The notes below the pieces were generated by a model that worked only from the letters and a program-made list of their open reading frames with translations, ran no database searches and was not told the DNA's origin. From JAGNLM01 sp964439835 (GTDB lineage: Bacteria; Pseudomonadota; Gammaproteobacteria; JAABTG01): a stretch of DNA of 64,000 bases. The stretch is from assembly GCA_964439835.1 (NCBI GenBank), contig CAYTPQ010000005.1:40971-104970 (forward strand). Reading direction: 5' to 3'. Both the position numbers and the translations under genes were made by a program. The stretch's first letter is position 1, and every line of letters starts with the position of its first letter. Shown here one piece after another: positions 7,581 through 16,068 of the stretch.

Positions 7581-7634
7581 GCGCTCACCCCCGCGCGGTG
7601 CCCACGGTCGGTGCCCCGCGGGGGCGGTGAGTGC
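7581..7634. terminator. Long GC-rich hairpin after the Cmx6/DsrC-like cassette
   Basis: A long imperfect inverted repeat: GCGCTCACCCCCGCGCGGTG at 7581-7600 faces CCCCGCGGGGGCGGTGAGTG ending near 7633. It begins 34 bases after the DsrC-like stop and lies between convergent genes, which is where a bidirectional terminator would be placed. There is no clear T-tract, so factor-independent termination is not certain. Confidence 0.45.
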
Positions 7635-7709
7635 CGCGACCCGTCTGAAACCTGCCGAATCGTCCCGCACCCCGGAGGCCCGCTCGGTCGCGGCGGTCCA
7701 CCGGCCTCC

Positions 7710-8384
7710 TCAGACGTCGGCCCACATCCGGAACAGATTGACGTAGCTCCGGTCCAGGAGCGCCGTCTCGTGCGCGGCCGGACGCTCCCTCAGCAGGGCC
7801 TCCCGCGCCTGCCCCAGCTCGTAGAGCAGCTCCCGGCGCTGCGGGTCGCGCACCAGGCTCTGGACCCAGGTGACCGCCACCAGCCGCTCGCCGCGGGTGA
7901 CCTCGGCGACCCGGTGCAGGCTTGAGGATGGGTACAGCACCGCGTGTCCCGCGGGGAGCTTGACCGTCTGGGGCCCGAACGGCGTGCGGATCACCAGCTC
8001 GCCCCCGTCGTAGTCTTCCGGGCCGCTCAGAAACACCGTGATCGAGACGTCCGACCGATAGCGTCCTCCCGCCGGCCCCATCACCGGGTCGTCCACGTGG
8101 TCGCCGTAGGCCATGCCCGGCGTGTAGCGGGCGTAGAAAGGCACCGCCACGCGGTACGGCAGGGCCGCCGCCTGGTAGGTGGGGTGTTGGACCAGCGCGC
8201 CCATCACCACCCGGTTCAGGGACTCGACCACGCCCGATCCCGGCTGCACCTCCTCGTTGCGTTTCACCCGGCTCGCCGCGGTGCCCGCCGAGAGACGCCC
8301 GTCCACGAACGACGCCCGATCCAGGAGCAGCCGCGCCGTCTGCAACCGGTCGGCGTCGAGAACCCCTTCGATGGTCACGACCAT
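7710..8384 (-). CDS. PiuC/YbiX-type Fe(II)/2-oxoglutarate dioxygenase
   Basis: A 224-residue PKHD-type hydroxylase resembling PiuC/YbiX. The facial triad is visible as His96-x-Asp98 (YGDHVDDP) and His157 (SSLHRVAEV), and Arg167 in GERLVAV would bind 2-oxoglutarate. The jelly-roll core continues through SDVSITVFLSGPEDYDGGEL and VKLPAGHAVLYPSS. PiuC relatives are often linked to iron uptake, but no TonB receptor or siderophore gene is nearby; here it sits 109 bases from narL on the same strand and converges on the DsrC-like cassette. Its substrate is unknown. Confidence 0.85.
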   Translation of the reverse strand: MVVTIEGVLDADRLQTARLLLDRASFVDGRLSAGTAASRVKRNEEVQPGSGVVESLNRVVMGALVQHPTYQAAALPYRVAVPFYARYTPGMAYGDHVDDPVMGPAGGRYRSDVSITVFLSGPEDYDGGELVIRTPFGPQTVKLPAGHAVLYPSSSLHRVAEVTRGERLVAVTWVQSLVRDPQRRELLYELGQAREALLRERPAAHETALLDRSYVNLFRMWADV

Positions 8385-8493
8385 GGCCCCACACCTCCCC
8401 CGCCGCTCACGGCCGGGACGGTAGCACAGCCGGCGGGATTGCAGCGCCCCTCGAGCGGGACCCCGCCACCCGGCAGAGCGCCCGGCCGAGGTG

Positions 8494-9156
8494 TCAGCCG
8501 GTCTCGCCGCCCTCCAGGTGGCCGATGGCCCACACCGCCGCCTCGGTGCGCGAGCGCAGCCGCAGCTTCTTCAGGATCCCCTTCATGTGGACCTTCACCG
8601 TGCCCTCGGTGACGCCCAGCTCCCGGGCGATGACCTTGTTGCTGCCCCCACGGGTGAGCAACGACAGGATCTCCCGCTCCCGCAGGGTCAGCCCCGCCTC
8701 TTCCGGGTCCCGCGGATGGGCCTCGGCCCGCAAGGCCCGCGCCAGCAGGTCGGCCACCCCTGGGCTCAGGGAGAGCCGCCCGGCCGCGACCTCGCGCAGG
8801 CCCGACAGCATGGCCTCCGGCTCCATGTCCTTGAGGAAGTAACCGTCGGCCCCCGCCCGCAGCGCCTCGACAACGTCCTGCTCGCTGTCGGAGACCGTGA
8901 GCACCACCACCCGGCTGTCCAGGTCGAGCGCCTTCAGGGCCTTCAAGGTGGCGAGCCCACCCATCCCCGGCATCTGCAGGTCAAGCAGGATGAGGTCAGG
9001 CCGGCGGGTGCGGGCGAGCTCGAGCCCCTCCTCCCCAGAGGCCGCCTCTCCGGCCATGGCCAGATGCTCGTCGAGGGCCACCAGCTGGGCGACGCCCTTG
9101 CGCAGCAACGGGTGGTCGTCGATCACCAGGATCGTCTGGCGCGGCTCGTCAAGCAC
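8494..9156 (-). CDS. narL: Nitrate/nitrite response regulator NarL
   Basis: A 220-residue two-component regulator. The receiver domain (about 7-125) has the acidic pair Asp13/Asp14, phospho-acceptor Asp59 in LILLDLQMPG and a conserved Lys in the YFLKDM motif. The C-terminal LuxR/FixJ-type helix-turn-helix (about 154-212) reads LTLREREILSLLTRG then VTEGTVKVHMKGILKKL. It overlaps the end of narX by 8 bases and starts with GTG, so sensor and regulator are translationally coupled. A NarL-type 7-2-7 site lies upstream of narK at 11391-11406, the likely target. Confidence 0.93.
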   Translation of the reverse strand: MLDEPRQTILVIDDHPLLRKGVAQLVALDEHLAMAGEAASGEEGLELARTRRPDLILLDLQMPGMGGLATLKALKALDLDSRVVVLTVSDSEQDVVEALRAGADGYFLKDMEPEAMLSGLREVAAGRLSLSPGVADLLARALRAEAHPRDPEEAGLTLREREILSLLTRGGSNKVIARELGVTEGTVKVHMKGILKKLRLRSRTEAAVWAIGHLEGGETG

Positions 9157-11236
9157 GGCCGGGGGCCTCCTCGGCGACCCGCAGACCCGGTGGCGGTGCG
9201 TCGGCGGCCGCGGCCTGCGTCGCCGCCGTGGCCACCGGTAACGGCCGCTCGACGGCGGCTCCCGCGCCGCGCAGCGACTGCGGCACGAAGGTCAGGACCA
9301 CGTCGGTACCGCCGCCGGGGGGCGCCTGCACCCGAAGCTCCCCGCCGAGCGTGCTCGCCCGCTCGTGCATGATGGTCATCCCGTAGTGGTGAACGCGTGC
9401 GGGCTGGGGCCTGAGGCCGACCCCGTCATCGCGCACGCTGACCCGCACCCCCCCGGAGTCGGCGCAGCGCACGGAGACCACCGCTCGCCGCGCGCGGGCG
9501 TGGTTGACGATGTTGGTCAGGGCCTCGCGCACGATCTGCAGCACGTGGATCTCCTCGTTCGGGTCGAGCTGGCAACGCCCCAGCTGGAAATCCAGGGTCA
9601 GCTCAGTCGCCGTCCGGGCGCGGAGCTCGTCGAGGGTCTCCGAGAGGGCCATGGCCAGACCCCTTCCGTCGAACTGGATCCGGAAGGTGGTGAGCAACTC
9701 CCGCAGCTGCCGGTAGGCGCTGCTCAGACCCTCCCGCAGCTCGTGAACCACGGAGGCCGCGCTGTCGACGCTGCCGCTGCGGTCGATGAGGCTCTGCAGG
9801 CGGGTAACTTGGATCTTCAGGTAGGAAAGGGACTGGGCGAGCGAGTCGTGCAGCTCCCGGGCCATGGCTGCGCGCTCCTCGAGCAGGGCCATCCGCCGGC
9901 CCTCGGTGCGACGCCTGGCGTTCGCGTGCGCGAGGCCAACGTGCCGACCGACGGCCTCCGCGAGCTGCACTTGCCACCCCTCGACCGCCTTGTCCTCCGG
10001 TACCTCCAGGTTGAGCACGCCGATGGTGCTCTGCTGGTCGCCGAGCGGGACCGTCAGCAGCCGCGCCCGGCGCTGGCCGTCTTCGCCGCCGACGACGCGC
10101 AGGTGGGTCTCGCGGGTACCGACGCACTGCGCGCACAGCGGCGCCGAGCAGGTCGGAGGGCGCTCGCCGGGGTCGCGGAAGGTCGTCGCCTCCATGTGCG
10201 CACCCTGGCGGTCAAGGTCCGCAATGCAGATCGCGCCTGCCGGGAACCCGGCGGCCTCCTGCAGGTCTCCCAGCACCGCACGGTAGGTCTGCGCGGAGAC
10301 CTGGTCCTCGTTCAACCGCTCCAGGGTACGGTAGAGCAGCTCCAGGGAGCGGTTGCTCCGTTGCAGCTCCTCGGTGCGGGTCGCCACTCGCCGCTCCAGG
10401 TCGACGTAGAGCTTGGAGAGGTCCTCGGAGAGCACGTTGAACGCCTCCCCCAGGCTCCCCAGCTCGTCCTGCCCGGTGTGTTGGACCCGCTGGGAGAAGT
10501 CACCGCCGCGGGCACTGCGGGCGCAGTGCAGCAGGTCGGCCAGCGGGGCCAAGACGTCGGTCTGCATGAAGTACATGGTGACGAAGACGACGCCGAGGGT
10601 CAGGAACAGCGAGACCCCCTGGATCGCCCGCAGCGTCCGGATCTTGTCCTCAGTGTTGGCCTCGAGCCGGCCGACGAAGGCGTCGATGCCGGCGACGAAC
10701 GCATCCACGCTGGCCTGGGCCCGGTCCCTCGCCTCCCAGGCCGCCTGCCGCGTCGCGTCGTCGACGAAGCGTACGCCGTAACCGCCCACCCCAGGGGCAG
10801 TGAAGCGCTCGAGGCGCTTCAGGTAGTCGTCGAGCAGGGGCTCGCAGCGATTCAGCCAGGCTGCCGCCACCTCCTCGTAGGCGGCGCGCAGCGGGTGGGC
10901 GGGGTCGTCGGGCAGGGCACCGGTAAGGCGCGGGCTCTGGAGCCGCACCACGAAGTCCCGCTGCGCCGCCACAACCCGCTCGCGGTGACTCTGGGCGTCC
11001 AACCCCTCGGCAGTCAGGGCTCGGTCCAACACCAGGTACGACTGCATGCGTAGGGAGCCGGCCTGGTTGATCGCCGCGGCGTCGCCGTTGAGCATCTCCG
11101 CGACGACGACCGAGACCGCCATCCCGGTAATCGCCAGCACCGTGATCAGGGCCATTAACAGCCCCAAGCGCAGCAGCAACGTCCGCTCGAATAGCTTTCT
11201 CACTCGTTGCCTCACCGGCCCGTTCAAGGGGTCCAC
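9149..11236 (-). CDS. narX: Nitrate-sensing histidine kinase NarX
   Basis: A 695-residue membrane sensor kinase. TM1 spans about residues 21-45. The periplasmic domain begins with the P-box AAAINQAGSLRMQSY (53-67), the nitrate-binding helix of NarX/NarQ. TM2 is about 206-226, followed by HAMP, a GAF-like central module containing a cysteine cluster CSAPLCAQC (Cys363, 368, 371), the HisKA_3 phospho-acceptor His463 in RELHDSLAQSL, and a C-terminal ATPase with REALTNIVNHA and VRDDGVGL. It starts at a GTG without a clear ribosome-binding site, so the exact start is uncertain. It is divergent from narK across 273 bases. Confidence 0.93.
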   Translation of the reverse strand: MDPLNGPVRQRVRKLFERTLLLRLGLLMALITVLAITGMAVSVVVAEMLNGDAAAINQAGSLRMQSYLVLDRALTAEGLDAQSHRERVVAAQRDFVVRLQSPRLTGALPDDPAHPLRAAYEEVAAAWLNRCEPLLDDYLKRLERFTAPGVGGYGVRFVDDATRQAAWEARDRAQASVDAFVAGIDAFVGRLEANTEDKIRTLRAIQGVSLFLTLGVVFVTMYFMQTDVLAPLADLLHCARSARGGDFSQRVQHTGQDELGSLGEAFNVLSEDLSKLYVDLERRVATRTEELQRSNRSLELLYRTLERLNEDQVSAQTYRAVLGDLQEAAGFPAGAICIADLDRQGAHMEATTFRDPGERPPTCSAPLCAQCVGTRETHLRVVGGEDGQRRARLLTVPLGDQQSTIGVLNLEVPEDKAVEGWQVQLAEAVGRHVGLAHANARRRTEGRRMALLEERAAMARELHDSLAQSLSYLKIQVTRLQSLIDRSGSVDSAASVVHELREGLSSAYRQLRELLTTFRIQFDGRGLAMALSETLDELRARTATELTLDFQLGRCQLDPNEEIHVLQIVREALTNIVNHARARRAVVSVRCADSGGVRVSVRDDGVGLRPQPARVHHYGMTIMHERASTLGGELRVQAPPGGGTDVVLTFVPQSLRGAGAAVERPLPVATAATQAAAADAPPPGLRVAEEAPGRA

Positions 11237-11390
11237 GTCGGCGGGCGATGGTTACATGTGACACGCGTCGGCCGTGATACCTCCAAAGAGTCCGCTGCCT
11301 CCCGGGGCACCGCACCGGTGCCCCTGCGGGCAGTCGCGAGGGCGAGAGGCATCGCTCTTTATATCAATCAGTTACAGAACACCAGCCGGC

Positions 11391-11406
11391 TACCCCTTTG
11401 GAGGTA
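11391..11406. promoter_or_regulatory. NarL-type 7-2-7 binding site
   Basis: TACCCCT-TT-GGAGGTA: the left heptamer matches the NarL consensus TACYYMT at all positions and the right heptamer matches its inverse at six of seven, with the two-base spacing used by NarL and NarP dimers. Its centre (11398.5) lies 43 bases upstream of the FNR box centre. If the start site is near 11483 this places NarL at about -84, close to the main NarL site of the Escherichia coli narG promoter. Confidence 0.7.
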
Positions 11407-11434
11407 TTGGACACCCGCAGCCGCCCCTGGTGAC

Positions 11435-11448
11435 TTGATGTCCATCAA
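11435..11448. promoter_or_regulatory. FNR/Anr box of the narK promoter
   Basis: TTGAT-GTCC-ATCAA is a perfect match to the FNR/CRP-type anaerobic activator consensus (TTGAT-N4-ATCAA), centred at 11441.5. It lies 61 bases upstream of the narK ATG. A class II position (-41.5) would put the start of transcription near 11483, with TAGCTT (11471-11476) exactly at -12 to -7 as a weak -10 hexamer. This predicts anaerobic induction of narK and, probably, of the downstream narGHJI genes. Confidence 0.85.
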
Positions 11449-11509
11449 TTCGAGGGTCGCCACCGGCGTCTAGCTTTCCGTCCGCAACCTCAAAGAAGGG
11501 CTTGCGGAC

Positions 11510-14248
11510 ATGGCCTCCACCACTGCCGATCCCCTCATCGCGAGCCGCACCGCGCAGGGCGCCTCCGGGCTCCAGCGCCGCAAGCAGATCTCGGTCCTCA
11601 CCATGAACACGTTGGCCTTTACGGTCAACTTCGCGGTCTGGACCATGTTCTCCATCATCGGGATCAAGATCAAAGAGACCCTCGGTCTGAACGAGACCGA
11701 GTTCGGTCTGCTGGTTGCGACGCCGATCCTGACCGGCTCGCTGGTCCGCCTGCCGCTCGGCCTGCTCACCGACCGTTACGGCGGGCGCATCGTGTTCTTC
11801 ATCCAGATGCTGGTGGTGGCCGTCCCCACCTACGGCCTGGCGTTCGCCACCGAGTACTGGCAGTTCCTGGTGATCGGACTGTTCACCGGCCTCGCCGGCG
11901 GGTCCTTTGCCATCGGCATCGCCTACACCTCCGCCTGGTTCGAGCGGGAACGCCAGGGTACGGCCATGGGCGTCTTCGGCGTGGGCAACGCCGGCGCGGC
12001 GGTCACCAACCTGGCGGCGCCGCTCATCGTGGTGGCGCTCGGCTGGCAGGCGGTCCCCCAGATCTATTCCGTGGCCATGCTGGTGATGGCGGTACTGTTC
12101 TGGCTCTTCACCTACCCGGACCCCCGGCAGGAGGAGCGCCGGCGCACCGGCCGGCACCTGACACTGGCCGAGCAGATGGCGCCGCTCGCCGAGGCGCGCG
12201 TCTGGCGCCTCGGGCTTGCCTACTTCTTTGTCTTCGGCGGCTTCGTGGCCCTGGCCCTGTGGCTGCCCAAGTACTACGTGGGCGAGTACGGACTGGACCT
12301 CAAGACCGCCGCCTTCATCACCCTGTTCTTCACCCTGCCCTCGGGTGTGATCCGGGCGCTTGGCGGCTGGGTCTCGGATCGCTACGGCGGCAACCGGGTG
12401 ACCTGGTGGGTGTTCTGGATCTCGCTCGTCTGCCTGTTCTTCCTCTCCTACCCCTCGACCACGATGACCATCCACGGCATCCGGGGGAACGTCTCGTTCG
12501 ACGTGGGCGTGGGCGTGGTGCTTTTCACCGTCCTGGCGTTCGTGGTCGGCGTCGCCCAGGGGATCGGCAAGGCCAGCGTGTACCGCCTGCTCGCGGACTA
12601 CTACCCGGGCAACATGGGCTCGGTCGGCGGCATGGTGGGCGTCATCGGCGGTCTCGGCGGCTTCACCCTGCCGATCATGTTCGGGGTCGCCGCCGACGCC
12701 CTGAACATCCGGTCCTCGGCCTTCATGCTGCTGTACGCGGTGCTGGCCGGCGTGATGGTCTGGACTTGGCTTGCCGAGCGAGGCGAGCGCGAGGACGTCC
12801 TCGCGCAGCGTGCGGACCTGCGCGAGGAGATGCAGAAGGCCGGCCTGATCGAAGGCCCGCGCCCGGGCACCCGCTGCCTCACCGACTGGCACCCCGAGGA
12901 CGCGGCGTTCTGGGAGCGCGAGGGCAAGCGCGTCGCCAACCGCAATCTGTGGCTGTCGATGCCGGCCCTGCTGCTCGCCTTCTCGGTCTGGCTGGTGTGG
13001 TCGGTGGTGGTGGTCGAGCTGCCCCGGGTCGGCTTCGACTTCGACGCCAATCAGCTGTTCTGGCTCGCCGCCCTGCCCGGCCTCTCGGGCGCCGCGTTCC
13101 GGGTGCTCTACTCGTTCATGGTGCCGCTGTTCGGCGGGCGCAACTGGACGGTCTTCAGCACCGCGGTGCTCCTCGTCCCGGCGCTGTGGATGGGCTTTGC
13201 GGTGCAGGACCCGCGCACCCACTACGCGGTGTTCGTGGCGATCGCGCTGCTGTGCGGGCTCGGCGGCGGCAACTTCGCCTCGAGCATGGCCAACATCAGC
13301 TTCTTCTACCCCACGCGGCTACAGGGCACCGCGCTCGGCCTGAACGCCGGCATGGGCAACCTCGGCGTGGCGCTGGTGCAGATCGTGGCGCCGCTCGCCA
13401 TCTATGCCGGGGCCCTCCCCTTCTTCGGTGGGGAGCCCCAGACCCGCCTGGCGGAGGCCGCGCAGGAGCTCGTCTGGCTGCAGAACGCGGGGTTCATCTG
13501 GGTCCCGTTCATCCTCGCCTCGGCGATCGCGGCCTATTTCGGCATGAACAACATCCGCGAGGCCCGCGGGTCATTCAAGGAACAGCTCATCATCTTCCGC
13601 CGCAAGCACCAGTGGGTGATGAGCTGGCTGTACACGGGCACCTTCGGTTCCTTCATCGGGCTGGCCGCGGGCTTCCCGATGCTCGTCGCGACCCAGTTCC
13701 CGGCCCACGACGCCTTCCAGTACGCCTTCCTCGGTCCGCTGGTCGGCGCGCTGATCCGGCCCGTCGGGGGCTGGCTCGCCGACCGCACCAGCGGCGCCCG
13801 CGTCACGCTCTGGGTCTTCCTCGCGATGGCGGTGCTGATCTACGGCGTGCGCGGCACGCTGCCGGTGGCCGGCGAGGGCGGCGACTATCCCACGTTCCTC
13901 GCGATCTTCCTGCTGCTCTTCGCCGCAGCCGGCATCGGCAACGGCGCGACCTTCAAGATGATCCCCGACATCTTCCAGACCCTGCACCAGCGTTGGACCG
14001 AGGGACTCTCGGACGCGGCGCGCGAGCAGGCCCGCCTGAGCGCCAGCAAGGAGGCCGCGGCCACCCTGGGCTTCTCTTCGGCGGTAGCGGCCTTCGGGGG
14101 CTTCTTCATCCCCAAGGCCTACGGCACCTCCATCGGGGCCACCGGAGACCCGCACGCGGCGCTGCTGTTCTTCGCCGCGTTCTACCTTTCCTGTCTCGCG
14201 GCGACCTGGTGGTGGTACGCGCGCAAAGGGGCGGAGGTGCCGTGCTGA
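11510..14248 (+). CDS. narK: NarK1-NarK2 fusion nitrate/nitrite transporter
   Basis: A 912-residue protein made of two complete major-facilitator domains. The first (about 20-430) is NarK1-like, with MNTLAFTVNFAVWTMFSIIG and the loop motif RLPLGLLTDRYGGR. A charged linker (about 430-475) leads to a NarK2-like second domain opening with FWEREGKRVANRNLWLSMP and containing the nitrate signature GLGGGNFASSMANISFFYP. In fused NarK proteins of denitrifiers one half acts as a proton-coupled nitrate importer and the other as a nitrate/nitrite exchanger. The second half resembles the separate NarK encoded next (14402-16003), suggesting tandem duplication. It is first downstream of the FNR/NarL promoter. 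Confidence 0.95.
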   Translation: MASTTADPLIASRTAQGASGLQRRKQISVLTMNTLAFTVNFAVWTMFSIIGIKIKETLGLNETEFGLLVATPILTGSLVRLPLGLLTDRYGGRIVFFIQMLVVAVPTYGLAFATEYWQFLVIGLFTGLAGGSFAIGIAYTSAWFERERQGTAMGVFGVGNAGAAVTNLAAPLIVVALGWQAVPQIYSVAMLVMAVLFWLFTYPDPRQEERRRTGRHLTLAEQMAPLAEARVWRLGLAYFFVFGGFVALALWLPKYYVGEYGLDLKTAAFITLFFTLPSGVIRALGGWVSDRYGGNRVTWWVFWISLVCLFFLSYPSTTMTIHGIRGNVSFDVGVGVVLFTVLAFVVGVAQGIGKASVYRLLADYYPGNMGSVGGMVGVIGGLGGFTLPIMFGVAADALNIRSSAFMLLYAVLAGVMVWTWLAERGEREDVLAQRADLREEMQKAGLIEGPRPGTRCLTDWHPEDAAFWEREGKRVANRNLWLSMPALLLAFSVWLVWSVVVVELPRVGFDFDANQLFWLAALPGLSGAAFRVLYSFMVPLFGGRNWTVFSTAVLLVPALWMGFAVQDPRTHYAVFVAIALLCGLGGGNFASSMANISFFYPTRLQGTALGLNAGMGNLGVALVQIVAPLAIYAGALPFFGGEPQTRLAEAAQELVWLQNAGFIWVPFILASAIAAYFGMNNIREARGSFKEQLIIFRRKHQWVMSWLYTGTFGSFIGLAAGFPMLVATQFPAHDAFQYAFLGPLVGALIRPVGGWLADRTSGARVTLWVFLAMAVLIYGVRGTLPVAGEGGDYPTFLAIFLLLFAAAGIGNGATFKMIPDIFQTLHQRWTEGLSDAAREQARLSASKEAAATLGFSSAVAAFGGFFIPKAYGTSIGATGDPHAALLFFAAFYLSCLAATWWWYARKGAEVPC

Positions 14249-14263
14249 GGTTTCCCAGGCTTT

Positions 14264-14350
14264 TCACCGCAGAGGCGCGGAGGCGCAGAGCGCTTCGATC
14301 GATTCTCCTCGAAACTTCCGCGCCTCTGCGTCTCTGCGTCTCTGCGGTTA
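14264..14350. repeat. Hairpin repeat, family A (CGCAGAG-type arms)
   Basis: Lies between the two narK genes. The left arm (ACCGCAGAGGCGCGGAGGCG, continuing to 14290) and the right arm (14318-14349, ending CTCTGCGGTT) are complementary and are each built from tandem units of 8-10 bases. The loop is about 27 bases. Related elements occur at 22850, 30443, 42791 and 48463. It starts 15 bases after the narK stop codon, so it could also reduce read-through. Confidence 0.75.
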
Positions 14351-14401
14351 GTCCTTATAGACCATCCATTCGAACGTTCGGGGAAGAGGGAGAGTAACGA
14401 C

Positions 14402-16003
14402 ATGGCCGACATCAGCGTCTGGGACGTCGAGGACAAGCAGTTCTGGGAGTCCACCGGCAGGCGCATCGCCAACCGGAACCTCTGGATCTCCATCCCCAAC
14501 CTGCTCTGCGGGTTCGCCATCTGGCTGATGTGGGGGATCATCACGGTGCAGATGCTGAACCTGGGCTTTCCCTTCAGCCAGGCCGAGCTGTTCACCCTGA
14601 CCGCCATCTCCGGCCTGACGGGGGCGACCCTGCGGATCCCGGCCTCGTTCATGATCCGGCTGGCCGGCGGCCGCAACACCATCTTCCTCACCTCGGCGAT
14701 GCTGCTCCTGCCCGCCTTCGGCGCGGGGGTCGCGCTGCAGAGCCAGTCGACCCCACTGTGGGTGTTCCAGGCGCTCGCCTTCCTCTCCGGGATCGGAGGC
14801 GGCAACTTCGCCTCCTCCATGAGCAACATCAGCACCTTCTTCCCGAAGAGTCAGCAGGGCCTCGCGCTCGGCCTGAACGCCGGCCTCGGCAACTTCGGCG
14901 TCACCACCATGCAGATCCTGATCCCGGCGGTGATGACGGTGGGCGTGTTCGGCGCCCTCGGCGCCGGCGAGGCGATGACGCTGGTGAAGGACAGCGGCAC
15001 CCTGATCGGCAAGATCCCGGCCGGCACCGCCACCTGGATCCAGAACGCCGGCTACGTCTGGGTCGTGATCCTGATCCCGCTGGTGCTGGCCGCCTGGTTC
15101 GGGATGAACAACCTGCGCCCGATCACCCCCGACGCCGGCCACCCCCTGGCTGCGTTTGGCCGCGTCACCGGCCTGTACCTGATCGGCTTCCTCACCGCAG
15201 GCGTCGGGCTCTACCTGTACCTGCCCGCGCCCACGGGTCTGGGCGTGCTCAACATGTGGGTGGCAATGCTGTTGATCATGGTCAGCACGCTGCTGCTGAT
15301 GCGCGCGGTGCCCGGGAAGATTGGCGCCAACATGGCCCGCCAGTTCGCCATCTTCAAGGACAAGCACACCTGGTCGATGACCGTCCTCTACATCCTCACC
15401 TTCGGCTCGTTCATCGGTTTCTCGATGGCGTTGCCGCTGTCCATCACCGTCATCTTCGGCTTCAGCTCAGTCGAGGTCGGCGGTGTCGTGCAGCGGGTGG
15501 CCAACGCCAACGCCCCCAGCGCGCTGACCTACTCCTGGATCGGGCCGTTCGTCGGCGCACTGGCACGCCCGATCGGCGGCTGGATCTCCGACAAGGTCGG
15601 CGGGTCGATCGTCACCCAGGTCATCGCCGGCATTATGGTGCTGGCCTCGGCGGCGGCGGGCTACATGATGCTACTCGCGTACAACTCGCCCACACCGGAG
15701 CAGTACTTTCTGCCGTTCCTGGCGCTGTTCGTCCTGATCTTCGCCGCCACCGGCGTCGGCAACGGCTCGACCTTCCGCACCATCGGCGTCATCTACAACC
15801 GCGAGCAGGCCGGTCCGGTGCTGGGGTGGACCTCGGCGGTCGCCGCCTACGGCTCGTTCGTCGCGCCGCTGGTGATTGGCGAGCAGATCAAGGGCGGCAC
15901 GCCGGAGCTCGCCATGTACGGCTTCGCCGCCTTCTACGCCCTCTGCATGGTGTTGAACTGGTGGTTCTACCTGCGCCGCAACGCCTACGTGAAGAACCCG
16001 TGA
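14402..16003 (+). CDS. narK: NarK2-type nitrate/nitrite transporter
   Basis: A 533-residue major-facilitator protein with about twelve membrane segments. The start (FWESTGRRIANRNLWISIPN) and the nitrate signature IGGGNFASSMSNISTFFP (about 124-141) match the second half of the preceding fusion protein closely. A second nitrate-family signature, FAATGVGNGSTFRTIGVI, lies near residues 450-467. Its best-supported role is nitrate/nitrite exchange or nitrate uptake feeding NarG. It is 65 bases upstream of narG in the same direction; that gap contains a lone TACCCCT heptamer but no convincing promoter. Confidence 0.93.
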   Translation: MADISVWDVEDKQFWESTGRRIANRNLWISIPNLLCGFAIWLMWGIITVQMLNLGFPFSQAELFTLTAISGLTGATLRIPASFMIRLAGGRNTIFLTSAMLLLPAFGAGVALQSQSTPLWVFQALAFLSGIGGGNFASSMSNISTFFPKSQQGLALGLNAGLGNFGVTTMQILIPAVMTVGVFGALGAGEAMTLVKDSGTLIGKIPAGTATWIQNAGYVWVVILIPLVLAAWFGMNNLRPITPDAGHPLAAFGRVTGLYLIGFLTAGVGLYLYLPAPTGLGVLNMWVAMLLIMVSTLLLMRAVPGKIGANMARQFAIFKDKHTWSMTVLYILTFGSFIGFSMALPLSITVIFGFSSVEVGGVVQRVANANAPSALTYSWIGPFVGALARPIGGWISDKVGGSIVTQVIAGIMVLASAAAGYMMLLAYNSPTPEQYFLPFLALFVLIFAATGVGNGSTFRTIGVIYNREQAGPVLGWTSAVAAYGSFVAPLVIGEQIKGGTPELAMYGFAAFYALCMVLNWWFYLRRNAYVKNP

Positions 16004-16068
16004 GGATCCAAGCCCGTGCCCAACGTCATCGACTCCGTACCCCTCGCCGTCACTAGCGGAGACCGTTC

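Noticed and set aside
6442..7634. Possible CRISPR array next to the Cas6/Cmx6-like gene
   Set aside because: No regularly spaced direct repeats with unique spacers are visible here or in the other gaps; the 7581-7634 element is a single hairpin.
11278..11293. A second 7-2-7 NarL site (TACCTCC-AA-AGAGTCC) on the narX side
   Set aside because: The right half does not fit the consensus and the left half has one mismatch.
11390..13222. A 610-residue frame antisense to narK
   Set aside because: Gly/Gln/Glu/His-rich shadow of a membrane protein with no motif; the sense frame is an unmistakable NarK.
16038..16044. A lone NarL heptamer TACCCCT before narG
   Set aside because: A single seven-base match without partner or promoter elements is expected by chance.
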